From: CAJXCL01 sp964394335
Lineage (GTDB): Bacteria > Nitrospinota > Nitrospinia > CAJXCL01
Length of the DNA stretch: 8,330 nucleotides
NCBI GenBank assembly: GCA_964394335.1
Contig: CAYMVZ010000104.1
Coordinates: 1 to 8,330, forward strand
Direction: 5' to 3'
Position numbers and translations under genes: made by a program. The notes under the pieces were generated by a model. The model worked only from the letters and a program-made list of their open reading frames with translations. It was not told the DNA's origin and ran no database searches. Position 1 is the stretch's first letter, and every line of letters begins with the position of its first letter. Below are positions 5,956 through 8,330 of this stretch, one piece after another.

Positions 5956-6870
5956 ATGATCCGTAAAGCAGCCATCGATATTGGAACAAACACCACCCGT
6001 CTTCTCATTGCGGATTTAGCTCATGATGGAACCTTTACAGAAATTTTTTGTCGTCGAATAATCACGCGTATTGGGGAAGGCCTCTATAATCATAATGATT
6101 TGAATGAGACTGCTGTTCAACGTACTCTTAACGCGTTAATCATCTATTCGAAAGATATAAAAAAATACAACTGTTCTAATGTAAGAGCGGTAGCCACCAG
6201 CGCAGTAAGGGAAGCGAATAACGGAAAAGAGTTTATCCGAAAGGCAAAAAAAGAAACCGGACTGCATATAGAAGTAATTAACCAGGAAGAAGAGGCGCAT
6301 CTTGCCGCACTCGGCGTTTTAAGCGGACTCAAGGAAAAACCGGAGTCAGCCATAATCTTCGACGTCGGTGGTGGAAGCACTGAATTCATCTGTTTAGATA
6401 CCCATGCAAATCCCGTAAAAATTATTGGGCTTCCCATGGGTATCGTTCATCTCACTGAAAAACATCTCAAATCAGACCCGGTAAATCAGAAGGAACTTAA
6501 TACTCTAAGAGTAGAGGTAAAAAAAGAATTAGCCAAAGTAAAAAAAGAAATAGGATGTGTTCGAGACTTTACCCTGATAGGGACTGCCGGCACTGCTACT
6601 CAATTTGCCGCTCTTGATCTGGACCTTTTCCCTTACGACCCTGCTGCAGTAAACGGACACAAAATGAGTTTCTCTGTAATAGAAAATATTTTTGTTGAGT
6701 TAAAATCAAAAACCACTTCTGAAAGAAAAGCCATCCGCGCTATGGAACATGGGCGGGAGGATTTAATAATTGCCGGTGGAGTTATTTTACTGGAGGTTAT
6801 GGAACTTTTTAATGCAAAGGAACTAACTATCAGTGATTTTGGGCTAAGAGAAGGTATTATCATAAAATAG
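5956..6870 (+). CDS. Ppx/GppA phosphatase family protein, short form
   Basis: At 304 residues this is the two-domain ASKHA core of the Ppx/GppA family, without the C-terminal HD-like extension that makes E. coli Ppx about 500 residues long. Visible motifs are the first phosphate loop AIDIGTNTTRLLIAD (6-20), VRAVATSAVREANN (76-89), NQEEEAHLA (109-117, with the probable catalytic glutamate at 112 or 113), the second phosphate loop DVGGGSTEF (136-144), GLPMGIVHLTE (158-168), GTAGTATQFAAL (209-220) and the closing GREDLIIAGGVIL and SDFGLREGI segments. Family members remove phosphate from polyphosphate chains and/or pppGpp; the sequence does not say which substrate is used here. AAGG at 5942-5945 is a plausible ribosome binding site. 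It is the last gene before a strong terminator, probably sharing a transcript with the murF-like and lptG-like genes. Confidence 0.9.
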   Translation: MIRKAAIDIGTNTTRLLIADLAHDGTFTEIFCRRIITRIGEGLYNHNDLNETAVQRTLNALIIYSKDIKKYNCSNVRAVATSAVREANNGKEFIRKAKKETGLHIEVINQEEEAHLAALGVLSGLKEKPESAIIFDVGGGSTEFICLDTHANPVKIIGLPMGIVHLTEKHLKSDPVNQKELNTLRVEVKKELAKVKKEIGCVRDFTLIGTAGTATQFAALDLDLFPYDPAAVNGHKMSFSVIENIFVELKSKTTSERKAIRAMEHGREDLIIAGGVILLEVMELFNAKELTISDFGLREGIIIK

Positions 6871-6951
6871 CTCTTATTCATTATTTTAATACTTTAATTA
6901 AAATTTCCATTGTGATATTATGTGGTTTTGCAATAAAGACACCTCTATGAA

Positions 6952-6986
6952 GGATTGGGTTTTTAATTTCCCAATCCATTTTTTTT
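6952..6986 (+). terminator. Rho-independent terminator after the ppx-like gene
   Basis: GGATTGGG (6952-6959) pairs perfectly with CCCAATCC (6970-6977) across a 10-base A/T loop. After one A, a run of eight T (6979-6986) follows. The hairpin lies 82 bases beyond the ppx stop and would end the murF-lptG-ppx transcript. It also separates that operon from the aminotransferase gene. Confidence 0.88.
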
Positions 6987-7016
6987 GTCTTTAGCCCGTT
7001 GGAAGACCTGGTAAAG

Positions 7017-7117
7017 AACCACGGAGATTACATTAATACTGTCAGAAATAGAAGAATGTTGTTTTTTCGATTAAAGCAGTAATATTCTAACGGAGTATCC
7101 TTTGCTTATCCGTGGTT
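7017..7117. repeat. Inverted AACCACGGA / TCCGTGGTT repeat in the intergenic spacer
   Basis: AACCACGGA at 7017-7025 is matched by its exact reverse complement TCCGTGGTT at 7109-7117, with 83 bases between. The right arm belongs to TTATCCGTGGTTAATTT, a form I know from dispersed intergenic repeats in environmental genomes. The bases between the arms show no gene and no clear structure. The whole spacer 6871-7146 holds only the terminator and this repeat. The arms may be ends of a small nonautonomous element or remnants of two separate repeat copies. Confidence 0.4.
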
Positions 7118-7146
7118 AATTTATTTAGTACAAGTTTTTAAAAATA

Positions 7147-8330
7147 ATGGAATTTAAAGCTTTAAAAAAATCGGGTATTTTTGATTTACTTTCTGATTTC
7201 GGCAAAGAGATTTCCCAGCCCCCCGGAATTATTGAATGGAGCGCAAGAGCTGAAAAAGAAGCGGAAATTAACTGCACTGTTGGAGTTGCTACAGGAAAAC
7301 CTTCCGAATATATGGACTCCTCCTCTGATAAGGTAGGTATATTCCACCTTTCAGCCATTAAACAGTTGTACAATAACTTTAAACCCGAGCAAATCTTTGG
7401 TTATGCCCCGGTCTTAGGCATTCCTTCAGTTCGGAATAATTGGAAAAAATGGATCGGCTTTAAATTAAAAGATCACAATCCCGCAATTGAATCAATTATT
7501 ACTCGACCATATGCAATCCCGGGTATTACAGTAGGAATATATGTTTTATGCCGTATGTTCCTATCACCTACAGAAAAGGCTGTTATCCCGGAAAAAAGAT
7601 GGGGGAACTACGATGCAATAATTAAAAGAAATATCGGTGCCGGTATCCAGTCTTTTACCCTATTTCGAGAAAACCGTTTTAACTATGAGGGACTGAAGAG
7701 TGCTATAATTGAGACCGCAAAAGACCAGGACAAGACATTTGTTCTGTTAAATTTTCCAAATAATCCCACCGGCTACTCGCCGGACAAGGAAGCAACAGAA
7801 AAAATCTGTTCAACCCTTAAAGAAGCTGTTAAGGAATCGGGTAAACCTCTTATTGTAGTCACCGATGACGCGTATGAAGGGTTTGTCTATAACGATTCTC
7901 TTAAACATTCGGTGTTCTCTCATCTTGCCGAGTTAAGTAAAGATATTCTTGCAGTTAAAGTAGATGGCATTACAAAAGAACTGTTGTTCTGGGGAGGACG
8001 TTTAGGAATGATTACTTTTGCCATTCCACCCTATTTGGGGGACAAAGGGAAAATTGAAGCAGAATTGGAAAACAAGTTTGTAGGTCTTATCCGTGCGACA
8101 ATTTCAAACTCTACAAAGGTAATTCAGGAAGGAGTCGCATCAATTGTTTCAGAACCTGATAAATTTATAGAAGAGCGGAAAAGGATTGTGTCGGCAATAG
8201 GTAAGAAAGCCAATGCCTTAAAAGAGGAATTGGAGAAAAATTCCAGTCCGGATATTATTTCTGATCCTTTTAACGGTGGTTTTTTCGCTTTTTTAAATAT
8301 AAAAGATGTTTCCGCTGAAAAACTGGCAGA
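7147..8330 (+). CDS. Class I/II PLP-dependent aminotransferase, 3' end missing
   Basis: The gene starts at ATG 7147 and remains open to the right edge, giving 394 residues without a stop. It is a fold-type I aminotransferase. YAPVLGIPSVRNNW (about 95-108) corresponds to the family's YxxxxGxxxLR region; LNFPNNPTGY (201-210) carries the cofactor-contacting Asn206; VTDDAYEGF (238-246) holds Asp240 and Tyr243, which contact PLP; and KVDGITKELLFWGGRLGMITF carries the Schiff-base lysine, Lys277. The Arg that binds the substrate carboxylate near the C-terminus is beyond the window or in its last part, and the substrate cannot be read from the sequence. No Shine-Dalgarno sequence precedes the ATG (upstream bases are GTTTTTAAAAATA) and no good promoter is visible. 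It lies after a terminator and so is probably a separate transcription unit. Confidence 0.88.
   Translation, partial: MEFKALKKSGIFDLLSDFGKEISQPPGIIEWSARAEKEAEINCTVGVATGKPSEYMDSSSDKVGIFHLSAIKQLYNNFKPEQIFGYAPVLGIPSVRNNWKKWIGFKLKDHNPAIESIITRPYAIPGITVGIYVLCRMFLSPTEKAVIPEKRWGNYDAIIKRNIGAGIQSFTLFRENRFNYEGLKSAIIETAKDQDKTFVLLNFPNNPTGYSPDKEATEKICSTLKEAVKESGKPLIVVTDDAYEGFVYNDSLKHSVFSHLAELSKDILAVKVDGITKELLFWGGRLGMITFAIPPYLGDKGKIEAELENKFVGLIRATISNSTKVIQEGVASIVSEPDKFIEERKRIVSAIGKKANALKEELEKNSSPDIISDPFNGGFFAFLNIKDVSAEKLA

Overview
The window reads as an ordinary chromosomal stretch of an AT-rich Gram-negative bacterium. LPS-type outer membrane biogenesis is indicated by a LapA/LapB protein and an LptF/LptG-family permease, and peptidoglycan synthesis by a MurF-family ligase. 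The taxon cannot be fixed from sequence alone. A membrane-anchored MurF, an arsenosugar-type radical SAM protein and GC-rich dispersed repeats in an AT-rich genome would suit an environmental lineage such as Planctomycetota/PVC or Desulfobacterota-like bacteria. That placement is inference.

Layout from left to right: the 3' end of rsfS (ribosome silencing factor, 2-241); a short DksA/TraR-type RNA polymerase-binding zinc-finger protein (259-609); a fused LapA-LapB membrane TPR protein with a C-terminal rubredoxin-type zinc ribbon (621-1934); a convergent spacer with two degenerate copies of a GC-rich palindromic repeat (1936-2062); on the minus strand, an ArsS-like radical SAM/Cys-rich protein (2068-3033); and a 123-bp divergent promoter region (3034-3156). 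The plus strand then carries a closely spaced trio: membrane-anchored MurF-like ligase (3157-4815), LptG-like LPS permease (4837-5949, TTG start) and a short Ppx/GppA phosphatase (5956-6870). A clear Rho-independent terminator (6952-6986) and a repeat-bearing spacer follow. The window ends inside a class I/II PLP aminotransferase gene (from 7147, running off the right edge).

The theme is cell-envelope assembly and growth control. LapAB (control and assembly of LPS synthesis in E. coli), the LPS exporter permease and a peptidoglycan-precursor ligase all act at the inner membrane. RsfS, the DksA-like protein and Ppx/GppA connect to ribosome silencing, the stringent response and (p)ppGpp/polyphosphate. 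The ArsS-like gene, transcribed the other way, looks like an independent unit.

I found no mobile element, CRISPR array, RNA gene or clearly new system. The observations most worth a second look are the LapA-LapB fusion, the replacement of the MurF substrate-binding domain by a membrane domain, predicted (near-)leaderless starts of dksA and murF, and an ArsS-like protein with no arsenic genes beside it.
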